This document shows, piece by piece, positions 53,361-60,921 of a stretch of 60,921 nucleotides of DNA. Positions within the stretch are counted from its first letter, which is position 1, and each line of letters begins with the position of its first letter. Source of the stretch: Bacteroidales bacterium UBA6397 (GTDB taxonomy: Bacteria; Bacteroidota; Bacteroidia; Bacteroidales; UBA932); NCBI GenBank assembly GCA_002439875.1, contig DJQB01000005.1, positions 1 through 60,921 of the forward strand. Reading direction: 5' to 3'. The notes under the pieces were generated by a model, which saw only the letters and a program-made list of their open reading frames with translations, ran no database searches and was not told the DNA's origin. The position numbers and the translations under genes were made by a program.

Positions 53361-53927
53361 CTATTTGACGCTGATGAATGTGAGCAGAATCACCGGAAGG
53401 TAGTCTTTCAGACTGGCCTTTAGGGCTTTGCGGACAAAGCGGATGTTGTTGTCAACCTTGTCTTCGGAGATGTTCAGCATTTCCGCAATCTCCTTGTACT
53501 TCAGGCCATCCACATTACTCAGCAGGAACGAGCGGCGCTTTTCCTCCGGCAACCCGTCCAGGCATTTCTGGAATATGGCGATGATCTCGTCCGTGAACAC
53601 ATCCGACAGGTCGTTCTCTTCGACCAACCGGTAATAGACCGGATTCTCCTCCCTGCCGAACGATAGGTCATTCAACTCATTCCGGAACGCTGAAGACTTC
53701 ATCCTGTCCAGGCAGGCATTCCGCACAGACCTGAACATATAGCCCACAGCATTGTCAAAGGCCACTCTGTCACGGGACATCCACAGACGGACAAAGCAGT
53801 CCGCCACTATGTCTTTAGCCGTCTCCGAATCCTTCAGGAAATAACAGGCGAACTCCTCGAAGATCTTCTGGTTACTCTTGTAAAGGTCTTCGAACAGGGT
53901 CATTGTCTGTCTGTCCACGGTCTGCAT
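53361..53927 (-). CDS. ECF RNA polymerase sigma factor (Bacteroides-type)
   Basis: This is a 188-residue sigma-70 family member of the extracytoplasmic group. Region 2 is FACYFLKDSETAKDIVADCF and FVRLWMSRDRVAFDNAVGYM. Region 4 is the helix-turn-helix LLSNVDGLKYKEIAEMLNIS followed by EDKVDNNIRFVRKALKAS. In Bacteroidetes such factors are usually followed by a FecR gene on the same strand; here the FecR gene is divergent, starting 196 bp away. It likely drives the downstream susC-susD genes when released by FecR. Confidence 0.92.
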   Translation of the reverse strand: MQTVDRQTMTLFEDLYKSNQKIFEEFACYFLKDSETAKDIVADCFVRLWMSRDRVAFDNAVGYMFRSVRNACLDRMKSSAFRNELNDLSFGREENPVYYRLVEENDLSDVFTDEIIAIFQKCLDGLPEEKRRSFLLSNVDGLKYKEIAEMLNISEDKVDNNIRFVRKALKASLKDYLPVILLTFISVK

Positions 53928-54122
53928 ACGGACACAAACTTACACAAAAATCAGCGATTATCATCACCCCAACATAAGAATTCAGGCACGACAGGAAGAA
54001 GACTGACAAAATAATCAAAAAATATTTACGGAAACGCCCGGCTCAGTCGTAGTATAGTCAGAGAGGGAATGAATATGCCCGGTACAGACCACATAGGAAT
54101 AACACAAAATTGAGTCAGGAAT

Positions 54123-55103
54123 ATGATAACAATCAATGACACATTGCTTTACAGGTTCGTCGCAAGGGAGACGGACGAGCAGGAGAACGCCGCTGTCAAC
54201 AAGTGGGCGGAAGACAAGGAAAACTATGACCATCTGAGCAAGATCTACAAGGTGTACATGCTCTCGCGCTTTGCCCTGAACAGCAGGACAGCGGAAAGCA
54301 TCCGCGAGGAAAGAGCCGTCAAGGAGCGCCAGGAAAGGAAAAGGAGAATATTCCTGCGCACCGTTGGCGGAGTGGCCGCCGCGGTGCTGCTTGGCGTGTT
54401 CTTCCTGTCCGGAGGCTACTTTATGAAAAGGCACGATGACAGGATGATCGCCAAAGCCGGGAACATCATCTCCGTACCTGCCGGAAACAAGATGGAGATC
54501 ACACTGTCCGATGGTACTAAAGTGTTGCTTAGTCCCTGCTCCGAACTCCGTTATCCTGTGATATTCAAAGGCAAGGAAAGGAAAGTCAGCCTTTCCGGGA
54601 AGGCTTATTTCAGTGTCACGCACGATGAGAGGCAGCCGTTTGTCGTGAGCACGTTCGCCTCTGACGTGGTCGTGCTGGGCACCAAGTTCAACGTCAAGGC
54701 AGACGAGGAAAGGGAGGCGTTCAGCGTTGCCCTGGTTGAGGGATCGGTCAAGGTGCGCGGCCACGGGGAGAACTCCAAGGAAACGCTGATGCGTCCCGGC
54801 GAGACGGTTGTGCTGAAAGATGGAACGCTCGCCTTCAGCGAGACCAGCGTGGCCTCGGAGACTTGCTGGACACAAGGCATCCTGAACCTCAACGGAATGG
54901 ACTTCGAGGAACTTATGAGGGAAATCGAGAAAGTCTATGATGTCAGGATCAGGCTGGAGTGCGGGAATATTCCTGTCCTGCGCTACAGCACCGGTGAGCT
55001 GAGGGTCAGCGATGGCATTGACACCGCCCTGCGACACCTTCAGAACTTCGCTGACTTCACCTACACCAAGGACTACAAGACAGGAGTCATCACCATCAAG
55101 TAA
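54123..55103 (+). CDS. FecR-family anti-sigma factor
   Basis: This 326-residue regulator has a cytoplasmic N-terminus (ITINDTLLYRFVARETDEQE) and a basic stretch, then a transmembrane helix (VGGVAAAVLLGVFFLSGGYF, about residues 80-100). The periplasmic FecR domain follows (ISVPAGNKMEITLSDGTKVL, SGKAYFSVTHDERQPFVVST and VVLGTKFNVKADEEREAFSV). A C-terminal DUF4974/STN-like domain binds the partner SusC (ILNLNGMDFEELMREIEKVY). It relays the loading state of SusC to the sigma factor. susC follows 109 bp later. Confidence 0.93.
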   Translation: MITINDTLLYRFVARETDEQENAAVNKWAEDKENYDHLSKIYKVYMLSRFALNSRTAESIREERAVKERQERKRRIFLRTVGGVAAAVLLGVFFLSGGYFMKRHDDRMIAKAGNIISVPAGNKMEITLSDGTKVLLSPCSELRYPVIFKGKERKVSLSGKAYFSVTHDERQPFVVSTFASDVVVLGTKFNVKADEEREAFSVALVEGSVKVRGHGENSKETLMRPGETVVLKDGTLAFSETSVASETCWTQGILNLNGMDFEELMREIEKVYDVRIRLECGNIPVLRYSTGELRVSDGIDTALRHLQNFADFTYTKDYKTGVITIK

Positions 55104-55212
55104 TTAATAATCAGATAATCAGAAAAACACAGCAACGGATGGCAAGGCTCTGTCCATGCTATTGTCAGCCGTATGCGTTAAAACATTTTAACCAATCTAA
55201 ATATTCAATTTT

Positions 55213-58200
55213 ATGCATCAAAACAGCATTCTGCAAAAGGTTTGCGGCATCGCCTGTTCTTTGATTCTCATCATCGCCTCACCGGTCAGCGTGAATGCCA
55301 GGCCGCAGGAAGAGGACATCCGGATCAACCTTGAGTTGAAGGACGCCTCTCTTCAGAAGGTGATGGACGAGATCAAGGGACAGTCTCCGTACCTGTTCTT
55401 CACAAGCCAGGTCGATCTGACCAGAACGGTCAGCGTCTCCGTGAAGAACGAGACGATAGGCAATGTGTGCAGACAGGTCTTCAGCCCGATCGGAATCGAC
55501 TACAAGATCAACGGGCACTACATCTACCTCTCCAACAAGCCGACGGCGAAGCCTCGGACGCTCACAGGGACGGTGACAGACCAGAACGGTCAGCCGGTCC
55601 CCGGTGTCTCGGTGTTCGTGCAGGGGACGACCACGGGCACAACCACCGACATTGACGGAAACTTCTCGCTGCCGGTCCCGGCGGAGCAGCTGGGCGGCAG
55701 GCTGGAGTTCAACAGCCTCGGCTACCAGACGGTCACGCTCGCGATCGGTGACAGGAGCATGTTCAATGTCACACTGAACGAGGAGGCCGTGTCGCTTGAG
55801 GGTACCGTCGTCACCGCGCTCGGCATCAGGCGCAACCAGAAAGCCCTGAGCTACAACGTGCAGGAGGTCAAGTCCGACCTGATCAACACGGTCAAGGACG
55901 CCAACTTCATCAACTCCCTCAGCGGAAAGGTCGCCGGAGTCAACATCAACTCCTCGTCCTCCGGTGTCGGCGGAGCGTCCAAGGTCGTGCTGCGCGGCAA
56001 CAAGTCCATCAGCCAGTCGTCCAACGCATTGTATGTCATTGACGGCATCCCGATGTACAATTTCGGGGGCGGTGGCGGCACCGAGTTCGACTCCAAGGGA
56101 GAGTCCGAGTCCATCGCTGACATCAACCCGGAGGACATCGAGAGCATCTCCGTCCTGACCGGCGCTGCCGCCGCGGCGCTTTACGGCTCGGAGGCCGCCA
56201 ACGGCGCCGTGATGATCACCACGAAGAAGGGACAGTCGGGCAACATGAAGGCCAGCTTCTCATCCAACACCGAGTTCCTCTCCCCGTTCCGCCTTCCGGA
56301 GTTCCAGAACTCCTACGGCACTGGACTCAACGGGAAGACAGGCAACAGCGGCACCTACAGCTGGGGGCCGTATATTCCTGAATCAGCCCGCTACAATTAC
56401 TCGCCGGAGGACTATTTCGAGACGGGAAGCACCTACACCAACGCGTTCTCTGTCAGCGGAGGAACGGACAAGAACCAGACGTACTTCTCGGCAGCCGCCG
56501 TCAACTCCGACGGCATCATCCCGAACAACAGGTACGACCGCTACAACTTCACATTCCGCAACACAAGCTACTTCCTGAAGGACAGGCTGAAGATCGATGC
56601 GGGTGCGAGCTACATCATCCAGAAGGACCAGAATATGACCAACCAGGGAGTGTACTCAAACCCGCTCGTGCCGGTTTACCTCTTTCCGAGGGGCGACAAC
56701 TTCGATGTGTACCGCAACTTCGAGAGGTACAACGCCGGGACGAAGCTGATGGAACAGTTCTGGAGCACTGACCTTGAAGGCGACCTCAGGATGCAGAACC
56801 CTTACTGGATCAACTACCGCAACCTGCGCAACAACGACAAGAAGCGCTACATGATGTCATTCTCCGCAAGCTACGACATCCTCGAATGGCTTAACGTGGC
56901 GGGGCGCGTGCGCATAGACAACGCTGACAACCTGTTCACCCAAAAGCTCTACGCTTCATCGAACGCGACTCTTACTGAAGGAGGGGGCAACGGACACTAC
57001 ACCGAGGCGCGCGCCTACGACAAGCAGACCTACGCCGACATCATACTGAACGTCAACAAGACGCTCGGCAAGGACTGGAGCATCGTCGCCAACCTCGGAG
57101 CGTCCTACAACAACATCGGCACCGATGAGCTGCGCTACGGCGGGCCGATTCAGGAGAACGGCCTTGCCAACGTGTTCAATGTCTTCGACCTCGATGACAC
57201 CAAGAAACGGGCTTCAAAGAGCGGTTGGAACGATGAGACGCAGTCCGTCTTCGGCAGCGTTGAGATCGGGTGGAAAAAGATGCTCTACCTCACCGCCACC
57301 GGGCGCAACGACTGGGCTTCACAGCTCGCCGGCTCCTCGACGAAGTCCTTCTTCTACCCGTCAGTCGGACTCTCGTGGGTCCCTACGTCTGTCTGGGAGA
57401 CGGGCGCGCTAAGCTACCTCAAGCTTCGTGGCTCAATAGCATCTGTCGGAATGCCTTTTCCAAGGTTCCTGACAATCCCGACCTATGAATATGACGCCAC
57501 GAACAGGATCTGGAAGGACAAGACGCACTACCCTATCGGAGATCTGAAGCCCGAAAGGACACTCACCTACGAGGTCGGAATAGAGGCCAGACTCTGGCAG
57601 GATCTCAGCGTGAATGTCTCCTGGTACCTCGCTGACACCTACAACCAGACCTTCGACCCGTCACTCCCGCCGTCCTCTTCCTACACGACCATCTACCTCC
57701 AGACAGGCAGCGTCAGGAACACAGGAATCGAGGCAAGCATCGGCTACAACCACACCTGGGGCGGCTTCACTTGGGACAGCGGTTTCACTTTCAGCAGGAA
57801 CAGGAACGAGATCCGCGACCTCGCCGACGGGGCTGTCAACCCTGTCACCGGGGAGAGCCTCGACCTTGACAAGCTGGAGATAAAGGCTCTGGGAAAGGCC
57901 AAGTACATCCTCCGCAAGGGAGGCACGCTCGGAGACCTTTACACGACTTCCAGCCTGAAAAGAAACAACTACGGCTACATTGAGCTTGACGACAATGGAG
58001 AGGTAAGCATCGCTGACAACGGAGAGGAACTGTTCCTCGGAAGCGTGTTCCCTGAATATAACCTCGCGTGGCGCAATGACTTCACATGGAAGGGGCTGCA
58101 CCTCGGCCTTCTCGTCAGCGGACGCATTGGAGGTGTCTGCTACTCCGCCACCCAGGCCAACCTCGACCTCTATGGAGTGTCGAAGGCAAGCGCTGACGCA

Positions 58201-58545
58201 AGGGACGCCGGAGGAGTCCTCGTCAACGGCAGGCAGATGGTCTCTGCACAGAAATGGTACCAGAAGATCGGCTCGCAGAGCGGTCTTCCGCAGTACTACA
58301 CCTACGACGCCACCAACTTCCGGCTCCAGGAACTCTCACTGGGCTACACCATGCCGCGCAAATGGTTCAAGGACAAGGCAGCACTCACCCTGTCACTCGT
58401 GGGGCACAACCTCTGGATGATCTGGTGCAAGGCACCGTTCGACCCTGAGTCCGTCGCCTCCACCGGCAACAACTACCAGGGCATAGACTACTTTATGATG
58501 CCGTCGCTCCGAAGCCTCGGACTCAATGTCAAACTTGACTTCTAA
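55213..58545 (+). CDS. SusC/RagA-type TonB-dependent outer-membrane transporter with STN domain
   Basis: This 1110-residue outer-membrane barrel has a signal peptide (MHQNSILQKVCGIACSLILI, then IASPVSVNA). An N-terminal STN signalling domain (KDASLQKVMDEIKGQSPYLF) follows, then a carboxypeptidase-D-like plug extension (TLTGTVTDQNGQPVPGVSVF). The plug has SKVVLRGNKSISQSSNALYV and DPEDIESISVLTGAAAAALYGS-type text, and a 22-strand barrel makes up the rest. The STN domain shows that this SusC signals to FecR. It probably imports an oligosaccharide bound by the SusD-like lipoprotein encoded next. The substrate is not readable from the barrel. Confidence 0.95.
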   Translation: MHQNSILQKVCGIACSLILIIASPVSVNARPQEEDIRINLELKDASLQKVMDEIKGQSPYLFFTSQVDLTRTVSVSVKNETIGNVCRQVFSPIGIDYKINGHYIYLSNKPTAKPRTLTGTVTDQNGQPVPGVSVFVQGTTTGTTTDIDGNFSLPVPAEQLGGRLEFNSLGYQTVTLAIGDRSMFNVTLNEEAVSLEGTVVTALGIRRNQKALSYNVQEVKSDLINTVKDANFINSLSGKVAGVNINSSSSGVGGASKVVLRGNKSISQSSNALYVIDGIPMYNFGGGGGTEFDSKGESESIADINPEDIESISVLTGAAAAALYGSEAANGAVMITTKKGQSGNMKASFSSNTEFLSPFRLPEFQNSYGTGLNGKTGNSGTYSWGPYIPESARYNYSPEDYFETGSTYTNAFSVSGGTDKNQTYFSAAAVNSDGIIPNNRYDRYNFTFRNTSYFLKDRLKIDAGASYIIQKDQNMTNQGVYSNPLVPVYLFPRGDNFDVYRNFERYNAGTKLMEQFWSTDLEGDLRMQNPYWINYRNLRNNDKKRYMMSFSASYDILEWLNVAGRVRIDNADNLFTQKLYASSNATLTEGGGNGHYTEARAYDKQTYADIILNVNKTLGKDWSIVANLGASYNNIGTDELRYGGPIQENGLANVFNVFDLDDTKKRASKSGWNDETQSVFGSVEIGWKKMLYLTATGRNDWASQLAGSSTKSFFYPSVGLSWVPTSVWETGALSYLKLRGSIASVGMPFPRFLTIPTYEYDATNRIWKDKTHYPIGDLKPERTLTYEVGIEARLWQDLSVNVSWYLADTYNQTFDPSLPPSSSYTTIYLQTGSVRNTGIEASIGYNHTWGGFTWDSGFTFSRNRNEIRDLADGAVNPVTGESLDLDKLEIKALGKAKYILRKGGTLGDLYTTSSLKRNNYGYIELDDNGEVSIADNGEELFLGSVFPEYNLAWRNDFTWKGLHLGLLVSGRIGGVCYSATQANLDLYGVSKASADARDAGGVLVNGRQMVSAQKWYQKIGSQSGLPQYYTYDATNFRLQELSLGYTMPRKWFKDKAALTLSLVGHNLWMIWCKAPFDPESVASTGNNYQGIDYFMMPSLRSLGLNVKLDF

Positions 58546-58564
58546 AATGACGGAGGAATATTTT

Positions 58565-60193
58565 ATGAAACACAACATTATGAATATCAAGTTTCTCCAT
58601 TCAACAAAGAGCCTGCTTAGCGGAACGGGACCATTCAGTGCCGTCTGCCTGTGTCTCGCCCTGACTATAGGCTCATGCACGGACCGCTTCGAGAAGCTCA
58701 ACACCAACCCGAACCAGGTCACCTCCGGACAGATGGAGGCGAAGAACTACCGCACGGGGACGAAGGTCCTCGCGCTCCAGAGTCTCGTCGTCCCTGTCGA
58801 GGAGCACCAGTACCAGTTCATCGAGAGCCTCTCCGGAGGGCCGTTCGGTGGCTACATCGGGAGCACCGTGGACACTTGGCAGGCTCGCTTCGAGACCTTC
58901 AATCCATCAGTGGACTGGCGCAAGACCACATTCTCGGACATCATCACCGAACTCTACGCCCCGTACAGGGGGATAATAGGCGGAACGGAGGACGAGGTCG
59001 CGAGGGCGTTCGCGTCTCTCTACAGGGTCGCCGTGATGCAGAGGCTCACCGACAACTACGGCCCGATCCCGTACAGCGACATCCTCCGCACGGAAAAGAT
59101 CACCGTGAAATACGACCCTCAGGAGACTGTTTACAACGAGCTCTTCGAGGAACTTGACGGAGCCATCGAGGCATTCGCTGACAACACTTCCCTCCCGGCA
59201 TCCGGATGGAGCACCTACGACAGGGTGTATTCAGGCAACATCGCCCAGTGGCTGAAATACGCCAACTCCCTTAAGCTCAGGATGGCGATGCGCGTCAGCT
59301 ACAAGGCCCCGGAACTCGCTAGGAAAAAGGCTGAGGAGGCGATCACCTCAGGGCTTATCCTAACCAATGAGGACAACGCCTGTATGCATCCGAGCGAGAA
59401 CCGGATGACGCTCATCTACAACAGCTGGAACGACCATCGCGTCGGGGCGGACATCCTCTGCTACATGACAGGCTACAACGACCCGAGGCTTGAGCGGATG
59501 TTCCTGAAAAGCACCGGGGCAAACCCGCAGTTCGTCGGGATCCGCATAGGCTCCACCGTCGCCAAGAAGAGCGAGGCCATAGAGGCATATTCAAACCTCA
59601 TCGTGGAGTCAGACAGCCCGATCCTCTGGATGAACGCCGCTGAGGTCAGCTTCCTTCTGGCCGAGTACAACCTCCGCCTTGCGGGTGACAGAGCCAAGGC
59701 CAAGGAATGCTACGAGAACGGAATAAGGCTTTCGTTCGCCGAGAGAGGAGCATCCGGAGCGGAGGCCTACATCACCGACGCCACCAGCACCCCGGCGCAG
59801 TACATCGATCCGCTCGGCAAGTACAGTGCCACAGCCAAGACCTCCGAGTGCAGGATCGCATGGGACGACAAAGGGGACGAGGAGACCAATCTGGAGCAGA
59901 TCATCACCCAGAAATGGATCGCCATCTTCCCGCTCGGCAACGAGGCCTGGGCAGAGTACCGCAGGACAGGCTACCCGAAACTGCTTCCGGCTCCGCAGAA
60001 CCTTGGGCCGGACAATGTTGACCTTGAGCGTCACGCAAGAAGGCTGACCTACCCGGTGGAGGAATACACCGGCAACGGGGCCAATCTCGGTGAGGCGATC
60101 TCCGCCCTTGACTCTGAATCAATCGATGGAAGCGGGGACACTTTCGCGACCCGCGTCTGGTGGGACTGCAAACCGTACAACCTGATAAAATAA
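58565..60193 (+). CDS. SusD/RagB-type glycan-binding outer-membrane lipoprotein
   Basis: This 542-residue surface lipoprotein has a lipid signal ending in CLALTIGSCTDRF, with lipidated Cys at about residue 38. The family pattern follows: NTNPNQVTSGQMEAKNYRTG and FSDIITELYAPYRGIIGG. A TPR-like helical core comes next (YDPQETVYNELFEELDGAIE), then IPLGNEAWAEYRRTGYPKLL-type C-terminus (IFPLGNEAWAEYRRTGYP). It caps the SusC barrel and captures the glycan. The chosen ATG (58565) has a strong ggagga Shine-Dalgarno 8 bp upstream; two earlier in-frame ATGs overlap the susC end. Confidence 0.94.
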   Translation: MKHNIMNIKFLHSTKSLLSGTGPFSAVCLCLALTIGSCTDRFEKLNTNPNQVTSGQMEAKNYRTGTKVLALQSLVVPVEEHQYQFIESLSGGPFGGYIGSTVDTWQARFETFNPSVDWRKTTFSDIITELYAPYRGIIGGTEDEVARAFASLYRVAVMQRLTDNYGPIPYSDILRTEKITVKYDPQETVYNELFEELDGAIEAFADNTSLPASGWSTYDRVYSGNIAQWLKYANSLKLRMAMRVSYKAPELARKKAEEAITSGLILTNEDNACMHPSENRMTLIYNSWNDHRVGADILCYMTGYNDPRLERMFLKSTGANPQFVGIRIGSTVAKKSEAIEAYSNLIVESDSPILWMNAAEVSFLLAEYNLRLAGDRAKAKECYENGIRLSFAERGASGAEAYITDATSTPAQYIDPLGKYSATAKTSECRIAWDDKGDEETNLEQIITQKWIAIFPLGNEAWAEYRRTGYPKLLPAPQNLGPDNVDLERHARRLTYPVEEYTGNGANLGEAISALDSESIDGSGDTFATRVWWDCKPYNLIK

Positions 60194-60199
60194 CAGAAA

Positions 60200-60921
60200 A
60201 TGAAGAATATATTGAAAATAACGCTGGCCATCGCCTCTTCCGCGCTGCTTCTCGCGTCCTGCTCCGACTGGACCAAGGTCGAGAGCGTGAGCATCGAAGA
60301 GACAATGCCGTGGGAGGCAAGCCCGAAGGAATGGGCTGACTATCAGGCGAGGGTGCGCGCCTACAAGAGCCGCCCGCACAAGCTGGTCTATGTCCGCTTC
60401 GCCAATTCCCCACAGGGAGTGCAGAACGAGAGAGGCAGCCTGAGAAGCCTTCCTGACAGCCTCGACATCGTGAGCCTGACCAACGGAGAGAATTTCTCCG
60501 AATATGACGCCGAGGACATGGCGAGAATGAAGGCCGTGGACATCAAGGTCATCTGCCAGGTTGACCTTGCCGCGGCACAGAACGCCTCGGCGACCATCGA
60601 CAAGGCGGTGGCCACCGTGAAGGAGAATGCCCTTGACGGCTACTCATTCACAGCCACATCCAAGGAAACCGCATCCGAGGCGGTGGGAAGACTGTCCTCC
60701 GCGAAATCCGAAAGCCAGATTCTTGTCTTTGAAGGCGATCCGGTTTTCATAGCCTCCGAGGACATCGCGAAGATTGACCTCTTCGTCCTCGCCACCGAGA
60801 CCATTGAAAATCCGTACGACCTTCGGAACGTGATGGACGATGCCCTTGAGCAAGGAGTCCCGAAAGAGAGAATCCTTCTGTCCGCGTCACAAAACGGAGT
60901 GTTCTATAATTCAGAGAATGT
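60200..60921 (+). CDS. GH18-like lipoprotein lacking the catalytic acids (3' end beyond window)
   Basis: The first 240 residues of a lipoprotein are present; the window ends before the stop codon. The signal ends in LLLASCSDW with lipidated Cys21. The mature protein has KLVYVRFANSPQGVQNERGS, SLDIVSLTNGENFSEYDAED and VKENALDGYSFTATSKETA, the pattern of Bacteroidetes family-18 endo-glycosidases. The family motif D-G-x-D-x-D-x-E should lie at residues 146-153. Here it is D-G-Y-S-F-T-A-T: both later Asp residues and the catalytic Glu are replaced. So it is probably a surface glycan-binding protein and not a hydrolase. Place in locus: directly after susD (6 bp). Confidence 0.78.
   Translation, partial: MKNILKITLAIASSALLLASCSDWTKVESVSIEETMPWEASPKEWADYQARVRAYKSRPHKLVYVRFANSPQGVQNERGSLRSLPDSLDIVSLTNGENFSEYDAEDMARMKAVDIKVICQVDLAAAQNASATIDKAVATVKENALDGYSFTATSKETASEAVGRLSSAKSESQILVFEGDPVFIASEDIAKIDLFVLATETIENPYDLRNVMDDALEQGVPKERILLSASQNGVFYNSEN

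Noticed and set aside
54015..55037. A 340-codon minus-strand frame opposite fecR
   Set aside because: It is the antisense shadow of fecR; the sense frame has clear FecR motifs and a transmembrane helix.

Overview
The window looks like the chromosome of a member of the Bacteroidales. The evidence is a SusC/SusD pair with an ECF sigma factor and a FecR anti-sigma factor, the Bacteroidetes-type promoter (TTG, 19-21 nt, TAnnTTTG) ahead of several genes, and families typical of the order (DUF1573, DUF4831, TIGR02757, TldD/TldE, pyruvate:ferredoxin oxidoreductase). Most coding sequence is GC-rich at third positions. I cannot name the genus.

Layout. 1-7.5 kb: tRNA-Arg, fabD, pyruvate:ferredoxin oxidoreductase, a conserved hypothetical, a GreA-type factor, an ISL3-like transposase relic and a LysR regulator. 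7.5-8.8 kb: a pRiA4b ORF-3-type gene broken by an in-frame TGA, and a gene-poor stretch. 8.8-13.6 kb: PspC, a secreted nuclease, a Ca2+ P-type ATPase and a lipoprotein. 13.7-24.9 kb: one seven-gene operon on the minus strand encoding a VWA-like lipoprotein, a small membrane protein, a tubulin/FtsZ-like GTPase, an Hsp70/actin-fold protein, a TPR protein with a degenerate actin-like domain, a TerD-like protein and a membrane-anchored OmpA-type peptidoglycan binder. 24.9-25.9 kb: repeats and no gene. 25.9-32.9 kb: ferredoxin, ArsP_2-type metal exporter, DUF1573 protein, then the parE-plsC-fadD operon. 32.9-34.3 kb: a gene graveyard with a beta-helix protein fragment, short repeats and an internally deleted IS66 transposase. 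34.3-39.1 kb: esterase, SBF transporter, glpK-glpF. 39.4-44.1 kb: rpsF-rpsR-rplI, pepD, a DUF4831 protein and a lipid A acyltransferase. 44.4-53.4 kb: POT transporter, TIGR02757, zeta-toxin-like kinase, tldD-tldE, a SlyD-like isomerase, a glycosyltransferase and trkA. 53.4 kb to the end: a glycan-utilisation locus (ECF sigma, FecR, SusC, SusD and the start of a GH18-like lipoprotein without catalytic acids).

The most interesting part is the 13.7-24.9 kb operon. It puts a tubulin-family protein, two actin/Hsp70-fold proteins, a TerD-like protein and two envelope proteins (periplasmic VWA and peptidoglycan-binding OmpA) into one transcription unit. This resembles the FtsZ-like + VWA + OmpA membrane-remodelling system proposed from comparative genomics, but with extra Hsp70-like, TPR and TerD-like parts. 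The block from about 8.5 to 25 kb is more AT-rich by eye. It also lacks the enrichment of the hexamer GAATAT seen in the rest of the window, so I infer that it was acquired. All calls were made by reading the sequence; no database search was run.
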